Positions 1 to 6,597 of a stretch of DNA of 8,909 bases are shown here, one piece after another. The position numbers were made by a program, and so were the translations under genes. The number at the start of each line of letters is the position of its first letter. Position 1 is the stretch's first letter. The notes under the pieces were generated by a model that made no database searches, was not told the DNA's origin, and saw only the letters and a program-made list of their open reading frames with translations. The stretch comes from UBA5734 sp964499985 (GTDB lineage Bacteria > Bacillota > Clostridia > Saccharofermentanales > UBA5734), in the NCBI GenBank assembly GCA_964499985.1, contig CAZCMX010000077.1, forward strand, positions 1-8,909. The letters run 5' to 3'.

Positions 1-839
1 GTCCGGAGCAGGTTGTCCCAGATCAGGCCGGTGTCAAAGCCGGACTGCTGCTCGAGCCAGTTCATCAGCTCGAAAGCCGGCTGGCCGGTGGTATGGAACA
101 GGATATCGTCATAGTCTTGGAAAAAGGTCCGCCGCTTGACGATCGGGCATTTGAGCTCAGCCACCATTTTCTGGTGGTAATAGAGGATCGGATTGGGATT
201 GAGTGTTTCCAGCGCCGATGAGTCAACCAGGGTATCCCATTTAAAGCCGAGATCGGCAAAGTGGCGGGTGAAAAAGGTCTCGTGGCGACCGACGGCATCG
301 TTATAGCTCGGCATCGCGGGCAGGTTGTCCCAGTAGGACTGGAATGCTTCACTCTGGACAAAGTGCTTGCGGAAGCCGACGAAATAGGACTGGACATGGA
401 CCGGGGTGAAGCCGTAGGCATTGCGGCCGGTCGGGTCGTTCTCATGTTCGCCATGGCGGGTCAGGCCCCAGAAATCGACGTCGCGCGAATCCATCGCGGC
501 GAAGACGTCGCGGAATGGATACAGGGGGCCGAAGACGGTATTATTGGCCAGGATGATTTCGTCATAGGCGGCCAGGCCGGCCCAACCGATCGAGTCGAGA
601 CCCGTTTTATAGCCCCAGATGTCAAAGCTCTGGTTCTCGCGTACGATGACCTGCGGCGTGATGGCGAGCAGTTTTTGCTTCTCCTCGACCAGGATCTGGC
701 CATTGACGACAACAACAAGCGCCTCAAGGTTTTCCTTGAGATCGTTCAGGAAGTATGGGACGTAGCGGTCGACGATCCCGTCGGCGTCGTAGAAAGAATA
801 AATTCCGAGACGCCTGGCACCGGTCGGCAAGACGGACAT
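1..839 (-). CDS. RgpF-like rhamnan-synthesis protein (partial, C-terminus off the window)
   Basis: This frame stays open from an ATG at 839 to the left edge, giving 279 residues and no stop. It reads like the rhamnan synthesis F (RgpF) family: RLGIYSFYDADGIVDRYV near residues 10-27, a hydrophobic strand ending in VVVVNG (42-47), RENQSFDIWGYKTGL (67-81), then YDEIILANNTVFGPLYPF (92-109) and DVDFWGLTRHGEHE (120-133). The family contributes to building rhamnose-containing cell-wall polysaccharides at the cytoplasmic face; the exact linkage cannot be told from sequence. Family members are roughly twice this length, so about half is visible. The start is fixed by AGGAGG at 844-849, only 4 nt from the ATG, and by the conserved N-terminus beginning directly after it. 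It is the last visible gene of the minus-strand operon, 57 nt after the GT4 gene. The family call is firm; the acceptor sugar is unknown. Confidence 0.85.
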   Translation of the reverse strand, partial: MSVLPTGARRLGIYSFYDADGIVDRYVPYFLNDLKENLEALVVVVNGQILVEEKQKLLAITPQVIVRENQSFDIWGYKTGLDSIGWAGLAAYDEIILANNTVFGPLYPFRDVFAAMDSRDVDFWGLTRHGEHENDPTGRNAYGFTPVHVQSYFVGFRKHFVQSEAFQSYWDNLPAMPSYNDAVGRHETFFTRHFADLGFKWDTLVDSSALETLNPNPILYYHQKMVAELKCPIVKRRTFFQDYDDILFHTTGQPAFELMNWLEQQSGFDTGLIWDNLLR

Positions 840-896
840 GACTCCTCCTGTGGGGTGGTCTGGGCTTTAAAAACTTTACTTATTCTATCATACTGG
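840..896 (-). promoter_or_regulatory. 57-nt spacer with a weak candidate promoter and strong RBS
   Basis: This is the largest gap within the minus-strand operon and is locally AT-rich. Reading the minus strand, TTGACC (900-895) lies 16 nt from TAAAGT (878-873), matching the sigma-A consensus at 5/6 and 4/6 positions. An AGGAGG ribosome binding site (849-844) follows just before the RgpF-like ATG. The -35 element overlaps the stop codon of the GT4 gene. An internal promoter for the downstream genes is possible but weakly supported. Confidence 0.25.
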
Positions 897-2090
897 TCAA
901 GGCTTGTTGACGGTCTGGGTGATGGCATCGTATGCGCGCTCGATGGACTGCCAGTTGGCGGCCGGGCCATAGGTCGCCAGCGCGGTTTCGCGGGCCTGGG
1001 CCAGGATCGGCAGCTGGACCTGGTGGTCGTGGTAGATGGCCTTGATGGTGTCATACCATTGGCCCTGCTGGCAGAGATAGCCGTTCTGGCCGGACTGGAT
1101 CGCCTGTTTGAAGGCGAAGGTCGGGGTGGCGACAGTCAGGGTTTCGACCAGGGCGGCCTCGAAATATTTCAGCTCAGACTTGCATTCGGTGAAATCATTC
1201 GGATAGAGGGGCGCGATATTGACATCGACCTCGGCAATCAGGCGCTGCAAAGTCAGGAAGTCGACGAATTTGTGGAAACGGATCCGGCCCTGGTCGGCAT
1301 AGGCCTGCAGGCGCGGCGCAAAATTCATATAGCCGGCGACCAGGATCTGGATGTCGGGGAATTCGTCGAGCAGGTCGCACAGTTCGTCAGCGATGCTGTG
1401 CAGGTCGAAATAATGCGAGGGCGAGCCGCTGAAATAGCCGATTGTGAACGGCTTCTGGTCGTTGGTCTGGCGCTTTTCCAATAGGCAGGTGGCAGAAAAA
1501 TCGACTTGCTCGTGATTGAGGAAATTGCGGATCACATGCACCGGTTTTTGAAACTGGGCCTGCAGGAAGCAGCCGAGATAGTCATTGGTCGTCAGCATCG
1601 CGTCCGCCAGCTGGGCCGAGATCTGGACTCGGGCGGCATAGGAAAACCAGAAATTCAGCTCGGCATCGGTGCGCTGGTCGATGTTCTGGACATTGGCCAG
1701 GGCCGGTACATGGGCCAGGTCAAAGACGAGGTCATCGGTGTCGAAGGCGACTGGAATACCCTGGGTGCGGACCGCGGTGATCAGGGTCTCCAGGGCAAAG
1801 GTCCAGCGGAAGCGGGCGATTGTAACCAGCTGGCAGCCCAGGACGGCGGCCTGGATCTGGTCGAGTTCATCGGCAAAGAAAAAGACCGCACGCCAGCGGG
1901 CACTCGCCTCGAGGGCCTGGGCCATATTGTAGACCCGGTAGCGGAAGGTCGAGGAGTCTGGCTTCTCGTAGAGGAAGACATTGACTTTGTATCCGGCCGC
2001 CAGATGGTTGCTCAGCTTGTGCAGGCGCTGCTCGAGCGGCAATTTCCAGGGCGTGGCCGGGAAATAGTTCCTCGCTTTCAGAGGCTTCAT
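897..2090 (-). CDS. GT4-type glycosyltransferase, rhamnan/O-antigen type
   Basis: This 397-residue protein has a two-domain GT-B glycosyltransferase layout. The N-terminal half contains NVFLYEKPDSSTFRYRVYNM (37-56) and the FDTDDLVF motif (116-123) typical of polysaccharide-cluster transferases. The C-terminal half opens with FTIGYFSGSPSHYFDL (215-230), followed by ILVAGYM, then NIAPLYPNDFTECKSELKYF (291-310) and EAALVE (311-316), the acidic nucleotide-sugar binding region of GT4. It should transfer a sugar from a nucleotide donor to the growing chain in the cytoplasm; donor and linkage are not predictable. I chose the ATG at 2090 because GGGAGGA sits 6 nt upstream and the ATG overlaps the previous stop as ATGA. 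A longer in-frame start at 2144 would add only a Pro/Gly-rich 18-residue leader encoded inside the upstream gene. Confidence 0.85.
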   Translation of the reverse strand: MKPLKARNYFPATPWKLPLEQRLHKLSNHLAAGYKVNVFLYEKPDSSTFRYRVYNMAQALEASARWRAVFFFADELDQIQAAVLGCQLVTIARFRWTFALETLITAVRTQGIPVAFDTDDLVFDLAHVPALANVQNIDQRTDAELNFWFSYAARVQISAQLADAMLTTNDYLGCFLQAQFQKPVHVIRNFLNHEQVDFSATCLLEKRQTNDQKPFTIGYFSGSPSHYFDLHSIADELCDLLDEFPDIQILVAGYMNFAPRLQAYADQGRIRFHKFVDFLTLQRLIAEVDVNIAPLYPNDFTECKSELKYFEAALVETLTVATPTFAFKQAIQSGQNGYLCQQGQWYDTIKAIYHDHQVQLPILAQARETALATYGPAANWQSIERAYDAITQTVNKP

Positions 2091-2905
2091 GGCTGGTCCT
2101 CCCGGCTGGTCTGGTCCAGGATCAGCGTCAGCTGGCCCGGCCATTGAGTGTCTGCGGGATCGATGAGCAGTCGCTGGCTGGGCGGCAAAAAAGTGGCCAG
2201 GGTCTGGTCAGCGGCCGCGGATAAGGCCAGGGCGATTTCCCGGCTGCCCATTTCGAGCCTGAATGGCGAGCGGGAGGCTTGCGACAGGTCCAGGCTGTGG
2301 AAGACAAATTCGAGGCGGTGGTTCCTCTGCCCCGAGCTGGCCGGGCTGGCCGGACTGAGGCTGGCCAGGCAATGGCGGGCTGTCAGGGCGGGATCGAGGC
2401 TGATGACACGCAAGGCGACCTGCTGCCGGGCGGCGATTTGTGCGAGCGGGGTAAGGATGGCCGCCCGCTGGTCCGGTGGCAGCGGTAGGCTCACGAGCAA
2501 ATTGAGCCGGATCTTTCGGGACGGACTTTTGAAAAACAGCAATTGATTCAGGGCGGCGTCAAAGTTGTCCGACTGCTTCGGATTGATGGAGCTGGTGGTC
2601 TGGGCCGGACTGGTCTTGCGGCCTTTGCGGCGGCGCAGCCAATCCCTGCCGCCTGACAAGACCTTGAAGGCGGCGCGGATCGGCCAGGCCAGCTTCCAGC
2701 TGGTCGAGTGGACAATGTCGAGGTAGAGGTGCTCAAAACGCTCCGCCTGGTCGCGCAGGCTCTGGTTTTCCTCAGCCTGCTGCTGGATCAGGGCCACCAG
2801 GTCTTCCCTGCTGGCCTGCTGCAGCGGATCGGCGAGGATCGTCTGAGCATCGGCCGGGTGGCTGGGGTGGATCTGGTCCGGGCTGCGCATGGCCGGTGCA
2901 CTCAT
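2087..2905 (-). CDS. Coiled-coil protein with STSWKL motif, function unassigned
   Basis: The protein is 272 residues long and I do not recognise it as a known enzyme. Residues about 18-62 are rich in Gln, Glu, Leu and Ala with heptad-like spacing, suggesting a short coiled coil. Next comes VHSTSWKLAWPIRAAF (65-80), a motif that often follows coiled coils in proteins of polysaccharide clusters, then a basic patch (RRRKGRK, 91-97) and a Ser/Thr/Pro linker. Residues 131-268 alternate strands and helices like a Rossmann half-domain, starting RLNLLVSLPLPP (133-144), with a Ser-Pro-Ala-rich stretch near 182-193. No catalytic motif is visible. The second half faintly recalls the N-terminal domain of WsaF-type rhamnosyltransferases; this is my inference. 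It starts by ATGA overlap with the ATPase gene, with only a weak ribosome binding site, suggesting translational coupling. It ends by ATGA overlap with the GT4 gene. It may help assemble or organise the transferase complex. Confidence 0.7.
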   Translation of the reverse strand: MSAPAMRSPDQIHPSHPADAQTILADPLQQASREDLVALIQQQAEENQSLRDQAERFEHLYLDIVHSTSWKLAWPIRAAFKVLSGGRDWLRRRKGRKTSPAQTTSSINPKQSDNFDAALNQLLFFKSPSRKIRLNLLVSLPLPPDQRAAILTPLAQIAARQQVALRVISLDPALTARHCLASLSPASPASSGQRNHRLEFVFHSLDLSQASRSPFRLEMGSREIALALSAAADQTLATFLPPSQRLLIDPADTQWPGQLTLILDQTSREDQP

Positions 2906-3636
2906 GCCTGGGGATGCGTCATATACGCATCGGTCACGGGCTGCATGTCGCCGATCATCTTGATATGGCCTTTTTCCAGCCACATCACATGCTTGCAGAG
3001 CCGGCGGATCTGGTCGATCGCATGGGAGACAATGATGACGGTTGTGCCGCCGGACATCATCTCGCGGATCCGTTTTTCGCATTTTTCTTGGAACAGGTAA
3101 TCGCCGACGGCGAGGATTTCGTCGACGATCAGGATCTCCGGGCTGGTCAGGGTGGCGACGGCAAAGCCGATCCGGGCCACCATGCCGGAGGAATAGTTTT
3201 TCATCGGCACATCGATGAATTCGGCCATTTCAGAGAATGCGACGATCTCGTCGAAACGGGAGCGGATAAAATCGTGCGAATGGCCGAGCACGGCGCCATT
3301 AAGGAAAATGTTTTCCCGCGCCGTCAGCTCAAGGTCGAAACCAGCCCCGAGCTCAATCAGCGGGGCGATCGTGCCCTGGATTTTGACCGAGCCTGTGGTC
3401 GGCTTGAGGATGCCAGAGATGATCTTGAGCAGGGTGCTTTTGCCGGAGCCATTGAGGCCGACGATGCCAAAGACATCGCCGCGCTCGATCGTGAACGTGA
3501 TATCGTGCAGGGCTTGGAAATCCTCGTAGACCAGCTGGCGCTTCAGAGCCAGGACCACGTATTCCTTGAGGTTGTGCACGCGGTGCTTGCTCATATTGAA
3601 ATGCATATTGACATGGTTGACTTCGATAATGGTCAT
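2902..3636 (-). CDS. ABC transporter ATPase for polysaccharide export (Wzt/TagH type, no sugar-binding domain)
   Basis: This 244-residue protein powers export of a lipid-linked polysaccharide through the permease encoded just upstream. It shows Walker A GLNGSGKST (60-68), the ABC signature as YSSGM (148-152), Walker B ILIVDE (168-173) and the switch histidine in VSHAID (203-208). The N-terminal HNLKEYVVLALKRQL (21-35) and the IAPLIELGAGFDLELTARENI block (90-110) are typical of the Wzt/TagH/RgpD branch. It ends soon after the nucleotide-binding domain, so it lacks the C-terminal carbohydrate-binding domain of E. coli O8/O9a-type Wzt. The ATG at 3636 has a GAGG 6 nt upstream, and the permease stop lies 18 nt before. 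Export of teichoic-type or rhamnan-type chains fits equally well. Confidence 0.92.
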   Translation of the reverse strand: MTIIEVNHVNMHFNMSKHRVHNLKEYVVLALKRQLVYEDFQALHDITFTIERGDVFGIVGLNGSGKSTLLKIISGILKPTTGSVKIQGTIAPLIELGAGFDLELTARENIFLNGAVLGHSHDFIRSRFDEIVAFSEMAEFIDVPMKNYSSGMVARIGFAVATLTSPEILIVDEILAVGDYLFQEKCEKRIREMMSGGTTVIIVSHAIDQIRRLCKHVMWLEKGHIKMIGDMQPVTDAYMTHPQA

Positions 3637-3654
3637 CGTTGCCTCGCTTTATGC

Positions 3655-4431
3655 TCAGATGAAAAGGATGAAGCGGTCCTGGTTCTTCTTGAAAATCAGA
3701 AGACCGACGACCAGGGAAACCAGAGCCACCGCGGCGCAGATCACATTGGTGGCAAGGCCGGGGATCTGGCCATACATCGTGACCTGGCGGAAATAATCGA
3801 CATAGTAGAACATTGGATTGAATTGCATGATGAATTGCATTTTGGCTGGCAGGGCATCATAGGGATAAACAATCGGGGTCAGATAGGTCCAGGCGGTCAG
3901 GACGACGCCATAGAGGTGGATGATGTCACGGAAATAGACCGCCCAGCTCGAAAGGACCAGACCGATGCCGATCGCAAAAACCAGCAGATAGAGCGACGGG
4001 ATGAAGAACAGCAAGGCGCTCCAATGCAAAGGCACGCCCAGGATCAGGTAGATCAGGACAACCGCGATCAGCGAGAACAGGAAATTGACGAAGGCGAACA
4101 AGGCCTTTTCCAGCGGGAAAATGTATTTCGGGATATAGACCTTCTTGATCAGCGAGGATGCCTGGAGGACCGAGGACATGCCGGTGATCGTGGCCTCGGA
4201 GAAGAAGTTGAACATGACGGCACCGGACAGGTAGTAGATCGGGAAGTTCTCGATCTTGACCCGGAAGATGTTTTCAAACACGGCCGTGATGACCAGCATC
4301 ATCAGGAGCGGGTTCAAAACACTCCAGAGGATGCCGAGGATCGATTTGCGGTACTTGATCCGGATATCCTTGAGGATCAAGTCATGGAGCAGGAAGCGGT
4401 ATTTCAGGAAGACCTCAATCTGGCCTCTCAT
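3655..4431 (-). CDS. ABC-2 type polysaccharide export permease (Wzm/TagG type)
   Basis: This 258-residue integral membrane protein has the usual length for Wzm/TagG/RgpC permeases. The N-terminal amphipathic part RDIRIKYRKS-like (residues 21-30: KDIRIKYRKS) leads into LGILWSVLNPLLMMLV (32-47), the classic ABC-2 start. I count about six membrane segments, near 31-53, 64-84, 107-132, 139-162, 172-190 and 227-247. YFRDIIHLYG (166-175) and LTPIVYP (184-190) are family hallmarks. With the adjacent ATPase it would form the transporter that moves finished polysaccharide to the outer face of the membrane. The start at 4431 lies 2 nt after the epimerase stop, and an AAGGAG sits about 11 nt upstream inside the end of the epimerase gene. 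Pairing with the ATPase makes the call firm. Confidence 0.92.
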   Translation of the reverse strand: MRGQIEVFLKYRFLLHDLILKDIRIKYRKSILGILWSVLNPLLMMLVITAVFENIFRVKIENFPIYYLSGAVMFNFFSEATITGMSSVLQASSLIKKVYIPKYIFPLEKALFAFVNFLFSLIAVVLIYLILGVPLHWSALLFFIPSLYLLVFAIGIGLVLSSWAVYFRDIIHLYGVVLTAWTYLTPIVYPYDALPAKMQFIMQFNPMFYYVDYFRQVTMYGQIPGLATNVICAAVALVSLVVGLLIFKKNQDRFILFI

Positions 4432-4433
4432 GC

Positions 4434-5477
4434 TCAGGTTTTCTCCTTGTAATAGGCCTTATACCAGCTGGCAAAGGCTGCAAGGCCGTCTTCGATCGAG
4501 GTCTGGGGCCGGAAATCGATGTCTCGGGCCAGGTCGGAGACGTCGGCATAGGTGCGCGGCACATCACCGGCCTGCATCGGCAGGTATTCTTTGTTGGCGA
4601 CCTGGCCGATCGCCTTTTCCAGGACCTCAATAAAATAGCCGAGCTTCTCCGGATTGTTATTGCCGATATTATAGATCTTGTACGGGGCCGAGCTGCTCGA
4701 CAGGTCGCCGTCCGCCTCGGTCCAGTCGGGGTTGGGCTGCGGGATTCGGGCCGTCAGGCGGGCGATCGCAACCACAATGTCATCGACATAGGTGAAATCG
4801 CGTTCCATCTGGCCATGGTTGAAGACCTTGATCGTCTTGCCGGCCAGGATATCGCGGGTGAAGGAAAAATAAGCCATATCCGGGCGGCCCCAGGGGCCAT
4901 AGACGGTGAAAAACCTCAGGCCGGTGGTCGGGATGCCGTAGAGGTGGCTATAGGTATGGGCCATCAGCTCATTGGCCTTTTTTGTGGCGGCATAGAGACT
5001 GACCGGATGGTCGACATTGTGATTGGTCGAAAACGGCACGATGGTATTGCCACCATAGACGGAGCTCGAGGAGGCATAAAGCAGGTGACGGACCGGGAAA
5101 TGGCGGCAGGCCTCGAGGATATTGAGGAAACCGGCCAGATTGGAATCGAGATAGGAATAAGGGTGTTCAATCGAATAGCGCACCCCCGCCTGGGCGGCGA
5201 GGTGGACGACATAGTCGGGGCGCAGGCGGCGGAACAGCTGGTCGAGCTCGTCCTTGTCCTTGAGGTCAATCCGGGAGAACTGGAAGGCCGGGTAATGGGC
5301 CAGGTTGTCGAGGCGGTCTCGCTTCAGCTGGGGATCATAATAATCGTTGAGGTTGTCGAGGCCATAGACGGCATAGCCTTGCTCCAGCCAGTAGCGGCTG
5401 AGGTGGTAGCCGATGAATCCGGCTGCGCCGGTAACCAGGATCTTGGCGGTGGATTCGAGTTTCTGGGTGAATGCCAT
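4434..5477 (-). CDS. NAD-dependent epimerase, likely UDP-glucuronate 4-epimerase
   Basis: This 347-residue extended SDR enzyme carries the NAD-binding GAAGFIG (17-23), the YGLDNLNDYYD segment (38-48), HLAAQAGVRYS (92-102), the catalytic ASSSSVYG (135-142) and YAATK (162-166, Tyr162 and Lys166). The run TVYGPWGRPDMAYF (191-204), followed by RDFTYVDDIV (226-235), is characteristic of UDP-glucuronate 4-epimerases of the CapI type, which interconvert UDP-GlcA and UDP-GalA. The gene directly before it makes UDP-GlcA, which fits this substrate. UDP-glucose 4-epimerase or a dehydratase is less likely. The ATG at 5477 is preceded by AAGGGG about 10 nt upstream and is 20 nt from the dehydrogenase stop. 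An insert rich in Ser and acidic residues near 249-264 (WTEADGDLSSSS) looks like a surface loop. Confidence 0.88.
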   Translation of the reverse strand: MAFTQKLESTAKILVTGAAGFIGYHLSRYWLEQGYAVYGLDNLNDYYDPQLKRDRLDNLAHYPAFQFSRIDLKDKDELDQLFRRLRPDYVVHLAAQAGVRYSIEHPYSYLDSNLAGFLNILEACRHFPVRHLLYASSSSVYGGNTIVPFSTNHNVDHPVSLYAATKKANELMAHTYSHLYGIPTTGLRFFTVYGPWGRPDMAYFSFTRDILAGKTIKVFNHGQMERDFTYVDDIVVAIARLTARIPQPNPDWTEADGDLSSSSAPYKIYNIGNNNPEKLGYFIEVLEKAIGQVANKEYLPMQAGDVPRTYADVSDLARDIDFRPQTSIEDGLAAFASWYKAYYKEKT

Positions 5478-5497
5478 AATGATTTGTCCCCTTACGG

Positions 5498-6382
5498 TCA
5501 GTCTTTACCGAACAAGTCGCGGGTATAGACCTTGTCCGCGACATCGCGGATATCGTCAGTCAGGCGGTTGGCGACAATGACATCGGAAATGGCCTTGAAT
5601 TCGTCAAGATCGCGGATCACGCGGGAATGGTAGAACTGCTCCTCGAGCAGATAAGGCTCATAGACAACGACTTCGATGCCTTTGGCCTTGATCCGCTTCA
5701 TGACGCCCTGGATCGAGGACTGGCGGAAATTGTCGGAGCCGGCCTTCATCGCCAGGCGGAAGACGCCGACGACCTTGGGCTTGCGGCGGATGATCATGTC
5801 GGCGATATGGTCCTTGCGTGTCCGGTTGGCATCGACAATCGCAGCCATGATGTTATTCGGGATATTGGCATAATTGGCCAGCAGCTGCTTGGTGTCCTTG
5901 GGCAGACAGTAACCGCCATAACCAAAGGAAGGATTATTATAGTGGCTGCCGATCCGCGGGTCGAGACCGACACCTTCGATGATCTGGCGCGAATTGAGGC
6001 CCCTGAGCTCGGCATAGGTGTCCAGCTCATTGAAAAAAGCGACGCGCAGGGCGAGATAGGTATTGGCGAAGAGCTTGATCGCTTCGGCTTCGGTGGGGTC
6101 GGTGAACAGGACCGGGACGTCCTTTTTGATCGCACCTTCGAGCAGCAGGCCGGCAAAAATCCGGGCCCGCTCGGACTGTTCGCCGACGACGATCCGCGAC
6201 GGGTGAAGATTGTCGTAGAGGGCCCGGCCTTCGCGCAGGAATTCCGGCGAGAACAGGATGGTNNNNNNNNNNNNNNNNNNNNNNNNNNNNNNNNNNNNNN
6301 NNNNNNNNNNNNNNNNNNNNNNNNNNNNNNNNNNNNNNNNNNNNNNNNNNNNNNNNNNNNNNCCGGCAATTGCGATTTTCAT
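5498..6382 (-). CDS. ugd: UDP-glucose 6-dehydrogenase, interrupted by an assembly gap
   Basis: The enzyme oxidises UDP-glucose to UDP-glucuronate with two NAD+ in the cytoplasm. The start reads MKIAIAG, the usual opening of HasB-like dehydrogenases, at an ATG (6382) with GAGG 6 nt upstream. After 100 N it resumes at TILFSPEFLREGRALYDNL and continues to the normal C-terminus, VYTRDLFGKD. Visible hallmarks are AIKLFANTYLALRVAFFNEL, the catalytic cysteine in GYGGYCLPKDTKQL, and VVGVFRLAMKAGSDNFRQSS. Family members are about 390-400 residues. About 260 real residues are present here, so roughly 125-130 codons are missing, including most of the N-terminal Rossmann domain, while the gap holds only 33 codons of N. 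The gap is therefore a placeholder, not true length. Nothing suggests that the gene is broken. It is probably the first gene of the operon. Confidence 0.93.
   Translation of the reverse strand: MKIAIAXXXXXXXXXXXXXXXXXXXXXXXXXXXXXXXXXXTILFSPEFLREGRALYDNLHPSRIVVGEQSERARIFAGLLLEGAIKKDVPVLFTDPTEAEAIKLFANTYLALRVAFFNELDTYAELRGLNSRQIIEGVGLDPRIGSHYNNPSFGYGGYCLPKDTKQLLANYANIPNNIMAAIVDANRTRKDHIADMIIRRKPKVVGVFRLAMKAGSDNFRQSSIQGVMKRIKAKGIEVVVYEPYLLEEQFYHSRVIRDLDEFKAISDVIVANRLTDDIRDVADKVYTRDLFGKD
6263..6362. other. Assembly gap (100 N)
   Basis: There are exactly 100 unknown bases, the conventional placeholder for a gap of unknown size. It falls inside the dehydrogenase gene. From the usual family length the true missing sequence should be nearer 380 bases, though insertion of something larger cannot be excluded. 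Confidence 0.98.
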
Positions 6383-6597
6383 AGCTGCCTCTTTCGATTT
6401 TTTATAAGCTTAATCGGATAAAGTCTACCAAATTTGACGCCAGATTGAAACCGATGGCAGATTCTGGTCTTAGCGATCAAAAATTTCTTTCAAAAAGTGG
6501 TTTCTGGCTGGAACTATTTCTTGTGATTTGCATCTAATTCCAGGGATTGCTAAGATAATAACGATTTGCCCAAATTTTCCGACTGGAGAGAGTACCC
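6383..6597. promoter_or_regulatory. Divergent intergenic region between ugd operon and lipoprotein gene
   Basis: These 215 bases are clearly richer in A and T than the flanking genes and should hold promoters for both directions. Leftwards I find no convincing promoter. The best candidate is TATAAA (6406-6401) with TTGGTA (6431-6426) at a long 19-nt spacing, which would leave a very short leader. An 8-bp palindrome, TAAGCTTA, lies at 6405-6412. There is no riboswitch-like structure or clear operator that I can recognise. Confidence 0.5.
6528..6556 (+). promoter_or_regulatory. Candidate promoter for the DUF3048 lipoprotein gene
   Basis: TTGCAT (6528-6533) and TAAGAT (6551-6556) are separated by 17 nt, and a TG one base before the -10 gives an extended -10 element. 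The hexamers match consensus at only 3/6 and 4/6 positions. An overlapping GATAAT (6554-6559) is a better -10 by itself but lacks a -35 at the right distance. The start of transcription would lie about 35 nt before the ATG, with GGAG (6585-6588) as ribosome binding site. Confidence 0.35.

Noticed and set aside
261..1484. 407-codon plus-strand open frame opposite the RgpF-like and GT4 genes
   Set aside because: It runs across two genuine minus-strand genes and their spacer. The protein is low-complexity Gly/Asp/Val-rich without domains.
2332..2375. Repeated CTGGCCGG-like units
   Set aside because: This is a short low-complexity stretch coding for Ser-Pro-Ala repeats in the 272-residue protein. 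The units are too few and too imperfect to call a functional repeat array.
2906..3082. 59-residue N-terminal extension of the coiled-coil protein
   Set aside because: It would be encoded out of frame inside the conserved 3' half of the ATPase gene and is Arg/Pro/His-rich nonsense. The ATGA overlap at 2905 is the better start.
2896..4452. 518-codon plus-strand open frame antisense to the ATPase and permease
   Set aside because: It lies fully opposite two well-supported ABC transporter genes, is unusually rich in Asp, His and Gln, and resembles no family. It is a by-product of the GC-rich codon bias of the real genes.
4815..5528. 237-codon plus-strand open frame opposite the epimerase
   Set aside because: It is a shadow of the epimerase codons with no recognisable motif.
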